Assembly: GCF_016834655.1 (NCBI RefSeq)
Contig: NZ_JAENHP010000024.1
Coordinates: forward strand, 92,895-156,894
Origin: Paractinoplanes ovalisporus
Lineage (GTDB): Bacteria; Actinomycetota; Actinomycetes; Mycobacteriales; Micromonosporaceae
Length of the DNA: 64,000 nt
Direction of reading: 5' to 3'
In this document: positions 32,484 to 40,631 of the stretch, piece after piece
How positions within the stretch are numbered: position 1 is the stretch's first letter
Layout of the letters: each line of letters opens with the position of its first letter
Notes under the pieces: model-generated
Database searches by the model: none
Told to the model about the DNA's origin: nothing
What the model saw: the letters and a program-made list of their open reading frames with translations, nothing else
Translations under genes and position numbers: made by a program

Positions 32484-32960
32484 CTAGTAGGAGCCCCAAA
32501 CGGCGGTCGCACCCGAGTCGCCGGTCTTGTAGACGTAGTAGCCCGAAGCCGCCGCCAGCGCGATCAGCACGACGGCCCCGCCGACCTCGCCGATCAGCGG
32601 GAGACGGGTGCTGCCACGGCGCCAGGTCAGGGCGACCATCACCAGGCTCACGACGCCGAGCGCGAGCGTGAACCAGAAGGTGAGCCCGCCGAAGCCCATG
32701 TGGTCGTCGAGGATCTCCTTACCGGGCCCGCTCATGCCCTGGCCGAGCAGGCGGTCGTAGAGCTTCTCCCCCGAGAGCTTCGCCACAAGCGTGGCCGCGG
32801 GCGCGACGATCGCGAGCAGCGCGAGAGCCCAACCCATTCTGGGCCGCCAGCGGGGAACCAGCGCATAGACCACTGCCCCGAGCGCGAGCAACGGGACGAA
32901 AACGACCGCGGCGTGCAGCACGAGCACGTGCACCGGCAGGCCGTTGATCTGGTCGAACAC
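32484..32960 (-). CDS. DUF2231-like integral membrane protein
   Basis: A 158-residue protein with four hydrophobic helices. The family start is plain: INGLPVHVLVLHAAVVFVPLLALG, whose two conserved His lie near the membrane face. The loop between helices 2 and 3 (about residues 60-85) holds GEKLYDRLLGQG and DDHMGFGG with further His. Related proteins are proposed heme or redox membrane proteins, but no function is established. GTG 32960 has a strong GGAGGAG site 2-8 bases upstream. Divergent from the Fur-family gene. Confidence 0.87.
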   Translation of the reverse strand: MFDQINGLPVHVLVLHAAVVFVPLLALGAVVYALVPRWRPRMGWALALLAIVAPAATLVAKLSGEKLYDRLLGQGMSGPGKEILDDHMGFGGLTFWFTLALGVVSLVMVALTWRRGSTRLPLIGEVGGAVVLIALAAASGYYVYKTGDSGATAVWGSY

Positions 32961-33151
32961 GACTCCTCCTCATGAACTGGTCGGGCCGCCAGCCTAGAGT
33001 TGTCTGACGACGCAAGCATCTTCCGTATGCGCGTACGCCGTGGGAAGCCGCCCGGTTCATCCGTAACCCGATCTTGTCGAAGTGACGCGCGTTCAGGCAG
33101 CCAAAGGATCGAGGAGTTGGGGATCGCTCGGTTCCGTGTTGTCATGGACCG

Positions 33152-33595
33152 ATGTCCGACGGTGAAAAACTGCTGCGTGAGCACGGCCTGCGGGTCACCC
33201 GGCCGCGCCTCACCGTGCTGGAGATTCTCGCCGAGGGCGGCCACCTCGAGGTCGAGGACATCGCCCGCCGGGCCCGCACCCGGCTCGACTCGGTCTCGAC
33301 CCAGGCCATCTACGACGTGCTGGGCGCCCTGTCCCGGGCCGGCCTGGCTCGCCGCATCGAGCCGGCCGGAAGTCCCGCGCGCTACGAGGCCCGGGCCGGC
33401 GACAACCATCACCACATCGTCTGCCGCGGCTGTGGCGAGATCGCCGATGTCGACTGCGCGGTCGGTGAACGCCCCTGCCTGGCCCCGGCGAGCACACACG
33501 GTTTTGAACTCGACGAGGCCGAGGTCACGTTCTGGGGGTTGTGTCCGGCTTGCCAGGCCCGACGGGCGACCGAGAATTCGAACGGGTTCAAATAA
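33152..33595 (+). CDS. Fur family metalloregulator
   Basis: A 147-residue repressor. A winged helix (LRVTRPRLTVLEILAEGGHLEV, STQAIYDVLGALSRAGLARRIE) is followed by a dimerisation/metal domain with HHHIVCRGCGEIADVDC and a second pair, CPAC. The HHH plus Cys pattern is that of iron- or peroxide-sensing members such as FurA/CatR and PerR. No catalase gene is adjacent. The next gene encodes an MpaB-type oxygenase-like protein 27 bases downstream, probably co-transcribed. The metal and targets cannot be read from the sequence. Confidence 0.92.
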   Translation: MSDGEKLLREHGLRVTRPRLTVLEILAEGGHLEVEDIARRARTRLDSVSTQAIYDVLGALSRAGLARRIEPAGSPARYEARAGDNHHHIVCRGCGEIADVDCAVGERPCLAPASTHGFELDEAEVTFWGLCPACQARRATENSNGFK

Positions 33596-33622
33596 CTCGG
33601 TTCGCGTGGCAGTCTGGAGGGC

Positions 33623-34486
33623 ATGAGCGTCGACGTCGGGCTGTTCGGGCCGGATTCGGTCACGTGGAAGCTCCATCGCGAACCGATCCTCCTGCTGGGC
33701 GGCCTGCGCTCGCTCTACCTTCAGGCCCTGCACCCCCGGGCCGTCGCCGGGGTCGCGCAGAATTCCGGCTACCGGTCCGACCCGTGGGGCCGCCTCAACC
33801 GCACCTCCGATTTCGTGGGCACGGTCATCTTCGGCACCACGGAAGAGGTCGAGCGCGCCGCCTCGCGCCTGCGTCGCATCCATGCGGCGATGACTGCCAC
33901 CGACCCCCGTACGGGGGAAAGGTTTCGCATCGACGAGCCCGACCTGCTGCGCTGGGTCCATGTGGCCGAGGTCGAATCGTTCCTCACCACCGCCACCCGG
34001 GCCGGTGTGAAGCTCACTCCCGAAGAGATCGACCGCTACTACGACGAGCAGCGCAGATCGGCGGAACTGGTCGGTCTCGATCCCGCGAGCGTCCCCGGAA
34101 CCGCGGCCGAGGTGGACGCCTACTACGAGGCCATGCGCCCCGAGCTGGCTCTCACCAAGGACGGCGCCGAGACGGCACTCTTCCTGACCGTCCCGCCCGC
34201 CCCCGAATCGCTCCCGGCCGCCCTGCGCCTCGGCCTCTCGCTCGGCCCGGCCCGTTGGGCCTACCTCGGCGTCGCCGGCACGGCCATGGGCCTGCTGCCA
34301 CCGTGGGCGCGCCGCCTCTACGGCGGCCTGGGCTGGCCCACCACGGACGTGACCGCGAACCTCTCGGCGCGCGGCCTTCGCGTGCTGATAGACACGGTCA
34401 TCAACACACTGCCCAGCCGCTATCGCATGTCGCCGGTCTACCGGGCGGCACTGGCCCGAGCAGAGGCAGCCGCAGCAGCGGCCTGA
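33623..34486 (+). CDS. MpaB family oxygenase-like protein (DUF2236)
   Basis: A 287-residue protein of the DUF2236/MpaB family, heme-b oxygenase-like proteins that include latex-clearing protein relatives. Family features are present: REPILLLGGLRSLYLQALHP near residue 20, a DFVGTVIFGTTEEV segment and LRWVHVAEVESF, with conserved His at HP and at WVH as candidate ligands. The 3' end is Ala-rich. It follows the Fur gene closely, so iron or oxidative control is plausible. The substrate is unknown. Confidence 0.88.
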   Translation: MSVDVGLFGPDSVTWKLHREPILLLGGLRSLYLQALHPRAVAGVAQNSGYRSDPWGRLNRTSDFVGTVIFGTTEEVERAASRLRRIHAAMTATDPRTGERFRIDEPDLLRWVHVAEVESFLTTATRAGVKLTPEEIDRYYDEQRRSAELVGLDPASVPGTAAEVDAYYEAMRPELALTKDGAETALFLTVPPAPESLPAALRLGLSLGPARWAYLGVAGTAMGLLPPWARRLYGGLGWPTTDVTANLSARGLRVLIDTVINTLPSRYRMSPVYRAALARAEAAAAAA

Positions 34487-34502
34487 AGCGAAGCGGCTGA
34501 AA

Positions 34503-35381
34503 CTAAACAGTCAGGTGGTTGACCGCCTCCCACGGATCTTTGGTGACGGCTTCCTGCCCGGCCGGGCACGACTTACGGAAGTCGCACCAGGAGCAGAGCG
34601 CCCCCGGACTGGTCGGGAACTCCACGTCGGGGTCGGCGCCGCCCGCCACCGCCTTCTCGGCGGCCATGATGTCGCGGGCCATGTCTTCGGCCCGGCGCAC
34701 CTGCCGGTCGAGCGATTCCGGGGTGTGCTCGTGGGCGGCCACCGTGCCGGTGGGCAGGTGATGGAGCTCAACCCGGTAACTCGGCCGGCGGAAGACCCGC
34801 CCCGCCGCGTACGCATAAAGCGCCAGCGCCCTCGACCCCCGCGCGTCGTCGGCGTCGAGCCCGGAACGACCGGTCTTGTAGTCGACGATCACCGCCTCGG
34901 GACCGTCGGGACCCTGGCGCGCATCGATGCGGTCGGCCCGGCCGTTGAACGCCAGCACGGACGTCTTCGTGGCCACCACCCGCTCCACGCCGAGCGGTTC
35001 GTCGTGCGGGTCGAGACCACGGACGTACGTCTCGAGCCAGCGCAGCGCCGCCCGGTAGGTCACCCTCTCCTGGTCGACGTCGCGGTAGCCCTCACGGACC
35101 CACGTCGCCTTGAGCAGGCTGGGCAGCGCCTCGGGTTCGCGGCGGTCGACGGGCAAGGCATACCAGTTCTTGAGCGCCGTGTGGACACTCGCGCCGAGCG
35201 AGTTGTGCGCCCACGGCGGCCCCTTGGGCGGGGTGGGCCGGTCGACGTAGGAATAGCGGTAGCGACGGGGGCAGTCCTCGTACGACCCGAGCTTGCTCGG
35301 TGTGCACACGAAGAGCCGCTCGGGCATGCCGGCGAAGCCAAGCTGCTCGGGGATCCCGCTGCGCGGTCTGGTGGAGGGCAC
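34503..35381 (-). CDS. RecB-family PD-(D/E)XK exonuclease with Fe-S cluster motif
   Basis: A 292-residue stand-alone nuclease domain like the C-terminal part of RecB/AddB. CTPSKLGSYEDCPRRYRYSY gives the first cluster Cys. FNGRADRIDA and VIVDYKTGR carry the catalytic Asp and the Asp-x-Lys motif. CSWCDFRKSC completes the four-Cys iron-sulfur staple. It has no helicase domain and no partner helicase nearby. This short actinobacterial form is widespread; a DNA repair role is assumed. Convergent with the DUF2236 gene, 16 bases apart. Confidence 0.92.
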   Translation of the reverse strand: MPSTRPRSGIPEQLGFAGMPERLFVCTPSKLGSYEDCPRRYRYSYVDRPTPPKGPPWAHNSLGASVHTALKNWYALPVDRREPEALPSLLKATWVREGYRDVDQERVTYRAALRWLETYVRGLDPHDEPLGVERVVATKTSVLAFNGRADRIDARQGPDGPEAVIVDYKTGRSGLDADDARGSRALALYAYAAGRVFRRPSYRVELHHLPTGTVAAHEHTPESLDRQVRRAEDMARDIMAAEKAVAGGADPDVEFPTSPGALCSWCDFRKSCPAGQEAVTKDPWEAVNHLTV

Positions 35382-35418
35382 GGAGCAATCCTGCCAGCCG
35401 GGTACGACAGAAACCGGG

Positions 35419-36039
35419 TCAGGGCGCGGCGATGTACAGCTGGACGAAGGCGTCGATGGCGTCGGCGATCAACTGGACCGCGATGGCCGCCAGCAGCAGA
35501 CCGGCGATGCGGGTCAGCACCTCGATCCCGGCCGGCCGCAGCAGCTTGACGATCACTCCGGAGAACCGGAGCACGAGCCAGACGGCCAGCATGACCAGCA
35601 GAATCCCGATGCCGATGATCAGATATTCGTCGGCGCTCTCGGCCCGCTGGACGAACAGCATGGTCGCGACGATCGCGCCCGGGCCGGCCAGCAGCGGCGT
35701 CCCGATCGGCACCAGCGCGACGTTGGTGGTGCCGCCGCCCTGCTCGGCGGGTTCGTCGGCCTTGCCGGTGAGCAACTGCAACGCGACCAGGATGAGCAGC
35801 AGACCGCCCGCACCCTGCAGGGCCGGCAGTTCCACGTGCAGATAGTCGAGCAGGGTCTGCCCGGCCACCGCGAACCCGACGATCACCCCGAGCGCGAGGA
35901 GGACCGCCTGCGTGCCCGCCTTCATCCGGGCGCGGCCGTCCATCGTGCCGGTCAGCGCGAGGAAGACCGGCACCATGCCGGGCGGGTCGACGATCACCAG
36001 CAAGGTCACGAAGACCTCGCCGAGCAGCTTCAGATTCAC
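35419..36039 (-). CDS. MarC family integral membrane protein
   Basis: A 206-residue protein with six predicted helices. The family start FVTLLVIVDPPGMVPVFLALT and the internal duplication (VPIGTPLLAGPGAIVATMLF in the second half) are clear. MarC was once linked to multiple antibiotic resistance, but that link is not supported and the transported substrate is unknown. Start GTG 36039. Lies 37 bases downstream of the putative PHP gene's neighbourhood in the same direction as the RecB-like gene that follows. Confidence 0.92.
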   Translation of the reverse strand: MNLKLLGEVFVTLLVIVDPPGMVPVFLALTGTMDGRARMKAGTQAVLLALGVIVGFAVAGQTLLDYLHVELPALQGAGGLLLILVALQLLTGKADEPAEQGGGTTNVALVPIGTPLLAGPGAIVATMLFVQRAESADEYLIIGIGILLVMLAVWLVLRFSGVIVKLLRPAGIEVLTRIAGLLLAAIAVQLIADAIDAFVQLYIAAP

Positions 36040-36087
36040 CCGATCAAGGTAGGGGCCGGACCCTCTCGATCGCAGTCCAGTAGGGCC

Positions 36088-36151
36088 GACGTCACCCCAA
36101 CCGCCGACTCACCCGAACCGCCGACTCATCCCGGCCGCGACGTCACCCCAG
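36088..36151. repeat. Short direct repeat reaching a stop codon
   Basis: GACGTCACCCCA occurs at about 36089-36100 and again at about 36140-36151, with partial CCGACTCA(C/T)CC copies between. The second copy contains the TGA stop of the PHP gene (minus strand). Boundaries are approximate. Confidence 0.55.
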
Positions 36152-36997
36152 CACGGGAACCCCGGTGGCGGCGGAGACGATTTTCTCGTACGCCTCGGGG
36201 TCGGTGGTGAAGTCGCCGAGCTGAACCGTCTTGTGGGTGCCGTGAAAATCGGACGACCCGGTGACCACGAGGCCGAGCCGGTCGGCGAGCCGGCGCACAT
36301 GGTCCCGTTCGGCCGGCGAGTGGTCCTCGTGGTCGGCTTCCAGCCCGAACATCCCCGCGTCGGCCAGCTCGACGATCAGGCGGTCGGGCACGACCCTCCC
36401 TCGTACGGTGGCTCTGGGGTGTGCGAAAACGGCCACGCCCCCGGCCGCACGCACCGCTCGCACCGCTTCGAAAACATCAAGATCCGATTTGGGTACGAAG
36501 TAACGTGCGCCCAGCCACCGCGACGCGAACGCCTCGTTCGTGGTGCGCACAAGTCCCGCCCGGATCAGCGCCTGCGCGATGTGCGGCCGGCCGACCGAGC
36601 CGCCCCGGGCATAGCCGAAGACCTCGTCCCAGGTGATCGGCACACCGTCCGCGGCCAGTTTCGCCACGATCTTCTCGGCGCGTTGCTCGCGGTCGGTGCG
36701 CAGGCGGGCCAGGTCGGCGGCGAGGCGAGGTTCGGCCGGGTCGAACAGGTAGGCCAGCATGTGCAGCGCGATCGGCCACTCGTCGGCGCCGTGCCAGCGG
36801 CAGGACAGCTCGGCCCCACGCACCAGCCGCATCCCCTCGGGGCGCGCGTCGGCGGCGGCCTGCCAGCCACCGGTCGTGTCGTGGTCGGTGATCGCCATGA
36901 CGTCGAGACCGGCCGCGGCACCCGCCTCGACCAGCTCGGCGGGGGTGAGGGTGCCGTCGCTGGCCGTGGAATGGCAGTGCAGGTCGATTCGGGTCAC
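36143..36997 (-). CDS. PHP domain phosphoesterase
   Basis: A 284-residue metal-dependent phosphoesterase of the PHP superfamily (TrpH/YciV-like, RNase AM or 3',5'-nucleoside bisphosphate phosphatase type). Metal ligands appear in order: DLHCHSTASDG at the start, ITDHDT near residue 37, ELSC, FAHPR near residue 193 and TGSSDFHG near residue 248. Start GTG 36997. Some family members degrade nucleoside 3',5'-bisphosphates or 5' ends of RNA; the substrate here is unknown. Confidence 0.92.
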   Translation of the reverse strand: MTRIDLHCHSTASDGTLTPAELVEAGAAAGLDVMAITDHDTTGGWQAAADARPEGMRLVRGAELSCRWHGADEWPIALHMLAYLFDPAEPRLAADLARLRTDREQRAEKIVAKLAADGVPITWDEVFGYARGGSVGRPHIAQALIRAGLVRTTNEAFASRWLGARYFVPKSDLDVFEAVRAVRAAGGVAVFAHPRATVRGRVVPDRLIVELADAGMFGLEADHEDHSPAERDHVRRLADRLGLVVTGSSDFHGTHKTVQLGDFTTDPEAYEKIVSAATGVPVLG

Positions 36998-37079
36998 CGG
37001 AGAACGCTACCGGCCCGGCGCCACCGGTTGCCCGACCGCGCGACGATCCCTTCGTCACAACGGCTTTCCCGTACGGCGG

Positions 37080-37961
37080 TCAAGCGTCGTCGCCGTCGCT
37101 GTCCTTGCCGAGACGTGCCTCGACGGCCTGCGGCTCGTACATCTCCTCGACCACGCGCAGATAGAGCTCGTTGGGGTTGGGCAGATGCTTGACCTCGCGG
37201 AGTGCCTGGTCCTGGCCGGCCGACTCGAGCACGAACGTGCCGTAGCTCAGCATGCGGCCCAGCGCGGACTGCTCGTACTTCATGTCGGTCACCCGCAGCA
37301 GCGGCATCATGGCCACCCGGCGGGTGATGATGCCGTTGACGACCATGACCCGCTTGTTGGTGAGGATGAACCGGTCGAAGTACCAGTCGAAGACCTTCCA
37401 GGCCACCCAACTGATCACGCCGAGCCAGATCAGGACGGCCGCGGTGACCAGGCCGTTGATGTTCTGCCGGGTGAGGAACCCGGCCAGATAGCCGAGGGCC
37501 AGGGTGGCGCCGGCGCCGATGCCCAGGGGCGCGGAGAGGTGAATCCAGTGCCTCTTCCATTCGCCGCGGTAGCGCTCGGTCGGGAAGAGATAACGGGCGA
37601 CCAGAGTGGTCGGTTCGTCCTCGAGCGGAAGCACCCGGCGCGGACCGCCGCCTCCGCCCTCGGGGCCCAGGCCCTCGAGCTCCTCCTCGGTGAAGATGGG
37701 CGGCTCGTACTCGTCGCTGGCGTCGTCGTAGCCGGCGCGGTAGCCCGCGTCACGCGCATAGCCGGCGTCTTCCGAGTAACCCGCGTCGGGCGAGAAGCCG
37801 GCGTCGGGGTTGAAGCCGGGACCGTCCGAATAGGGGCGGCGCCGTGGGCGGTCAGGGTCCTCATCGAACGCCGGGTCGTTGTACCCGAAGTTCTCGTCGT
37901 CGTCCCGAGGGCGCCCGGCGCCCTCGCCTCGAGGCTCGTGCGGCTCAGCTGGACCACCCAT
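37080..37961 (-). CDS. PH-domain (DUF304) membrane protein with tandem DAGY repeats
   Basis: A 293-residue protein. Residues 1-110 are acidic and disordered, including four or five copies of an approximately 6-residue unit (DAGFSP, DAGYSE, DAGYAR, DAGYRA). Two helices follow (LGIGAGATLALGYLAGF, AAVLIWLGVISWVAW), then a bacterial PH domain: DRFILTNKRVMVVNGIITRR, LLRVTDMKYEQS, YGTFVLESAGQDQALREVKHLPNP. Such proteins are common in actinomycetes without assigned function. The small gene at 37971 lies 9 bases upstream, so the two probably form an operon. Confidence 0.9.
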   Translation of the reverse strand: MGGPAEPHEPRGEGAGRPRDDDENFGYNDPAFDEDPDRPRRRPYSDGPGFNPDAGFSPDAGYSEDAGYARDAGYRAGYDDASDEYEPPIFTEEELEGLGPEGGGGGPRRVLPLEDEPTTLVARYLFPTERYRGEWKRHWIHLSAPLGIGAGATLALGYLAGFLTRQNINGLVTAAVLIWLGVISWVAWKVFDWYFDRFILTNKRVMVVNGIITRRVAMMPLLRVTDMKYEQSALGRMLSYGTFVLESAGQDQALREVKHLPNPNELYLRVVEEMYEPQAVEARLGKDSDGDDA

Positions 37962-37970
37962 GTGGTGATG

Positions 37971-38129
37971 CTAAGCGACGAGGTTCGTGAAGAACGTGCC
38001 GAAGCCCCGGGCAATATCGGCGATCGTGCCTCCGAGGGACTCGAACACCGACGCCGCCGAGTTCGGGTTGAAGGCGATAAAGAAGATCAAGAACGCGATA
38101 CCAAGCCAGGTCAGAACCTTCTTGATCAT
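37971..38129 (-). CDS. Small membrane protein, 52 residues
   Basis: From ATG 38129, with AGAAGG about 7 bases upstream. The product is one helix (VLTWLGIAFLIFFIAFNP) followed by an amphipathic stretch rich in Phe and Gly (ASVFESLGGTIADIARGFGTFFTNLVA). The reading frame continues upstream without a good start, but the ribosome site favours this ATG. It is 9 bases before the PH-domain gene on the same strand and often accompanies it in related actinomycetes. Function unknown. Confidence 0.82.
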   Translation of the reverse strand: MIKKVLTWLGIAFLIFFIAFNPNSAASVFESLGGTIADIARGFGTFFTNLVA

Positions 38130-38261
38130 GGCGGGCCTTCTCCTGTTGGTTCGGGTGACGGTCAGCGCCGCGGCAGTACTGACGGTATCAGCTTCGTCGC
38201 TCGGTGTGAACAATGTGGCCGAAAAGCCGATTCCATATCCGCAGGTCAGGGCCCAACTTGG

Positions 38262-38936
38262 CTAGGCCTTGCCCTGCAGGTACGGCGACGGCGCTCCGTA
38301 CACGAGCTCGGGCGGCACACCCTCGGAGAGATCGTGAAGCTCCACGTGCTCCGCGAGGAAGTAGCCCGCGCTTGCGGGCCAGGCTATCGCATAGAGCCAC
38401 ATTCCTTTCGCCTCACTCACGTACGCGCTTCGATCCTCCGGGGACTTGACGCACCACAGTGGAGTGGGGTGGCCACCCGCCCTGATCTTGGCGTGTGGAC
38501 CCGGATGACCGTGGCCGTCGGCCAGCGCGTCGGCGACCAGATGACCCGGGTCGAGGCCGGGGATCCCGGCGAATCTGGTGCCGAGCCCGACCCCGGGCTG
38601 CTCGGCGATCAGCACGACATCGGCCGGACCGCCACCGAGCGGGTCGGGGCCGCTGCAGGCAAGAGCGGTGGCCCGTACGCCCGTCCGGTCGTCCCCGGCC
38701 CAACCGGCGCCGGTGACCATCCACCCCGCGGGCAACGGCCACGGGCACCAGAACGGCGTACGCTCCGCCGTGGCGGCTTGGCGGCTCAGCATGCTGTCCA
38801 CGATGTCGGTGCTGATGTGTTCCGCGACGTGGAACGGCGGGACGTCGCCGCAGTTGTCGCAACGCCAGTCGCTGTGCATCAGGTCGGGCTTGCGCACCTG
38901 TGCACCACATCGGGGGCAACTCACTGTGACACCCAC
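38262..38936 (-). CDS. DUF6758-like protein with zinc-ribbon N-terminus
   Basis: About 224 residues. The N-terminus has a zinc ribbon (SCPRCGAQVRKPDLMHSDWRC, then DNCG), followed by a domain rich in Trp, Pro and Gly (FWCPWPLPAGWMVTGAGWAGDD) that ends YLQGKA. Similar proteins are encoded across Streptomyces and Micromonosporaceae without known function. Starts are GTG 38936 or GTG 38924; the reading frame opens earlier but that region is Arg/Lys-rich and unlikely. Same strand as the small membrane protein, 132 bases upstream of it. Confidence 0.8.
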   Translation of the reverse strand: MGVTVSCPRCGAQVRKPDLMHSDWRCDNCGDVPPFHVAEHISTDIVDSMLSRQAATAERTPFWCPWPLPAGWMVTGAGWAGDDRTGVRATALACSGPDPLGGGPADVVLIAEQPGVGLGTRFAGIPGLDPGHLVADALADGHGHPGPHAKIRAGGHPTPLWCVKSPEDRSAYVSEAKGMWLYAIAWPASAGYFLAEHVELHDLSEGVPPELVYGAPSPYLQGKA

Positions 38937-39006
38937 GCCCTTTACCGTGCGGCCCGCACGGGGCCGCGTCAAGCGGATCCGTAGAACCCGGGCCTATCAG
39001 CGAGAA

Positions 39007-39639
39007 TCACCCGGGCGGGGGTCCCGCGTGCGAGCGCACCCAGGCGTGCATCGCGATGCCGCTGGCCACCCCCGCGTTGATCGAGCGGGTCGAGCCGTAC
39101 TGGGCGATCGAGAACAGCTCGGCACAGGCCGCCCGGGCCGGCTCCGACAGGCCCGGCCCCTCCTGGCCGAACAGCAGCACACAGCGCTTCGGCAGGGTGA
39201 CGGTCTCCATCGGTCGCGACCCGGGCAGGTTGTCGATCCCGATCACCGGCAGGTCGAGGCCGGCGGCCCAGGCGACGAACTCCTCGATCGTCGGGTGGTG
39301 CCGCACGTGCTGGTAACGGTCGGTGACCATGGCCCCACGCCGATTCCAGCGCCGCAGCCCCACGATGTGCACCTCGGCGGCGAGGAACGCGTTGGCGTTG
39401 CGCACCACGGTGCCGATGTTGAAATCGTGCTGCCAGTTCTCGATCGCGACATGGAAGTCGTGCCGGCGCGTGTCCAGATCCTCGACCACGGCCTCGCGGC
39501 GCCAGTAGCGGTAGCGGTCGACGACATTGCGGCGATCGCCATTGGCCAGCAGCTCAGGGTCGTATCGTGGGTCATCCGGGAGGTCACCGGCCCACGGCCC
39601 GACGCCGATCCCGGCCGACTCGTCCTCAGCGGCAATCAT
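39007..39639 (-). CDS. TrmH family (SpoU/SPOUT) RNA methyltransferase
   Basis: A 210-residue SAM-dependent ribose-2'-O-methyltransferase with the knotted SPOUT fold. Motif 1 NIGTVVRNANAFLAAEVHIVG, motif 2 LLFGQEGPGLS and motif 3 SIAQYGSTRSINAGVASGIA are complete, including the catalytic Arg of motif 1. The target (tRNA or rRNA) cannot be told from the sequence. Start ATG 39639. Divergent from trxA across a 500-base region that carries two palindromic operator candidates. Confidence 0.93.
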   Translation of the reverse strand: MIAAEDESAGIGVGPWAGDLPDDPRYDPELLANGDRRNVVDRYRYWRREAVVEDLDTRRHDFHVAIENWQHDFNIGTVVRNANAFLAAEVHIVGLRRWNRRGAMVTDRYQHVRHHPTIEEFVAWAAGLDLPVIGIDNLPGSRPMETVTLPKRCVLLFGQEGPGLSEPARAACAELFSIAQYGSTRSINAGVASGIAMHAWVRSHAGPPPG

Positions 39640-39831
39640 GGCCGGTTACGCTACCCAGCCGCGCTCTTCATCGACGTTCCGGCCCGCTCCCGGAGGGCCG
39701 CGCGAGGGGCTTCCGGGGGGCTTCCGGGGGGAGACGCAATGAGCGGCGGGGCCCTCCCCGGCACCCGCCGCCCACGCTCTGTTGGACCAGAGTCTGCCTC
39801 ACCCTGCGTATCCACGTGAAGGAATTTCAGG

Positions 39832-39847
39832 TGTGACCCGGGTCACA
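39832..39847. promoter_or_regulatory. Perfect Crp/GlxR-type palindrome
   Basis: TGTGACCCGGGTCACA is a perfect 16-base palindrome that meets the Crp consensus TGTGA-N6-TCACA. It lies 185 bases upstream of the TrmH-type gene start (39639) and 290 bases upstream of the trxA start (40138). Neither spacing is typical of an activating site for those genes. Confidence 0.72.
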
Positions 39848-39973
39848 TTTAAGAAAGTTGCCTATTACGCTCGGCGAGGACGTACGCCGAGGTCAGCGCC
39901 GGTTCGTCGGGGCCGGGTAGGCCATGTCCGGATTCCTCGCCGCAAAACGGACGTTACAACTTGCTCCGTAAAC

Positions 39974-39985
39974 GAGAGCGCTCTC
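39974..39985. promoter_or_regulatory. 12-base palindrome resembling a LacI-type operator
   Basis: GAGAGCGCTCTC is a perfect palindrome with the central GAGCGCTC seen in many actinobacterial LacI-family operators. It is 150 bases upstream of trxA. No sugar genes are near, so its regulator is unknown. Confidence 0.45.
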
Positions 39986-40064
39986 CTCACTTATCGTTAC
40001 GATGGGTTGCCCAGACCCCACACGGCGTCCTGATTTGGTGCTCCAGACCACGTGTCGTCCGCCC

Positions 40065-40093
40065 TTGAACCGGGAATGGCTGGTGTGAACTAT
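40065..40093 (+). promoter_or_regulatory. Putative trxA promoter
   Basis: TTGAAC and AACTAT are separated by 17 bases, giving a transcription start near 40100 and a leader of about 38 bases to the trxA ATG. Confidence 0.45.
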
Positions 40094-40137
40094 GGGTTTC
40101 ATCGCACGAAAGCCAATTTCCCGTGGACGGAGACATC

Positions 40138-40500
40138 ATGGCGACGGTTGCGCTGACCGCTGAGAACTTCGACGAGGTCACCAGCAAGGACGGGATCGTC
40201 CTGGTCGACTTCTGGGCAAGCTGGTGCGGGCCGTGCGTCCGCTTCGCTCCGACCTACGAGCGGTCTTCCGAGAAGCACGAGAGCATCACCTTCGGCAAGG
40301 TCGACACCGAGGCCGAGCAGGCGCTCGCCGCGAAGTTCGACATCCGCTCGATTCCGACGATCATGGCCGTCCGCGACGGCGTCATCGTCTTCTCGCAGCC
40401 GGGCGCTCTTCCCGAGTCGGCCCTCGAGAACCTGATCGAGCAGGTCGAGAAGCTCGACATGGACGAGGTGCGCCAGCAGCTCGCGGCACACAGCCACTGA
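40138..40500 (+). CDS. trxA: Thioredoxin
   Basis: A 120-residue cytosolic dithiol oxidoreductase with the active site WASWCGPCVRF (Cys30, Cys33), the conserved cis-proline stretch IRSIPTIMAVRDG and an extended acidic C-terminal helix ending AAHSH. It is 10-15 residues longer than E. coli Trx1. ATG 40138 is preferred over an upstream in-frame ATG because CGGAG lies about 5 bases before it. No thioredoxin reductase gene is adjacent, so this is an accessory thioredoxin rather than the trxBA pair. A terminator follows at 40520. Confidence 0.94.
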   Translation: MATVALTAENFDEVTSKDGIVLVDFWASWCGPCVRFAPTYERSSEKHESITFGKVDTEAEQALAAKFDIRSIPTIMAVRDGVIVFSQPGALPESALENLIEQVEKLDMDEVRQQLAAHSH

Positions 40501-40519
40501 TAACCAGTTTTTCCTCGTC

Positions 40520-40553
40520 AGGCCCGCGGACCGGTTCGGTTCGCGGGCCTTTC
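40520..40553 (+). terminator. Hairpin terminator after trxA
   Basis: An 11-base stem, AGGCCCGCGGA against TTCGCGGGCCT (one G-U), with a 9-base loop and a short T-run, 20 bases after the trxA stop. Confidence 0.82.
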
Positions 40554-40606
40554 GCATAGGCCGGAGGCCGCGCCGGCGACACGCCGAAGGTGACTGGACA
40601 AGCGGA

Positions 40607-40622
40607 TCGAACATGTGTTCGA
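40607..40622 (+). promoter_or_regulatory. LexA-binding SOS box
   Basis: TCGAACATGTGTTCGA is a perfect match to the actinobacterial SOS-box consensus TCGAAC-N4-GTTCGA. It ends 9 bases before the ATG of the radical SAM gene, so LexA would cover the start region and the gene is predicted to be induced by DNA damage. The only other gene near enough is trxA upstream, which ends in a terminator. Confidence 0.9.
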
Positions 40623-40631
40623 ATCCCTGCC

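Larger units (their letters stand above)
39640..40137. other. 498-base divergent regulatory region with two palindromes
   Basis: No convincing gene; a 15-codon frame near 39925 has a weak start. It contains the Crp/GlxR-like palindrome (39832-39847), the 12-base palindrome (39974-39985), and a plausible trxA promoter (TTGAAC 40065-40070, 17 bases, AACTAT 40088-40093). The AT-richer stretch 39848-40020 is long for a simple promoter and might encode a small RNA. Confidence 0.55.

Noticed and set aside
33573..33592. SOS-box-like sequence TCGAACGGGTTCAA in the Fur gene
   Set aside because: The spacer is 2 bases rather than 4 and it lies in coding sequence near the gene end.
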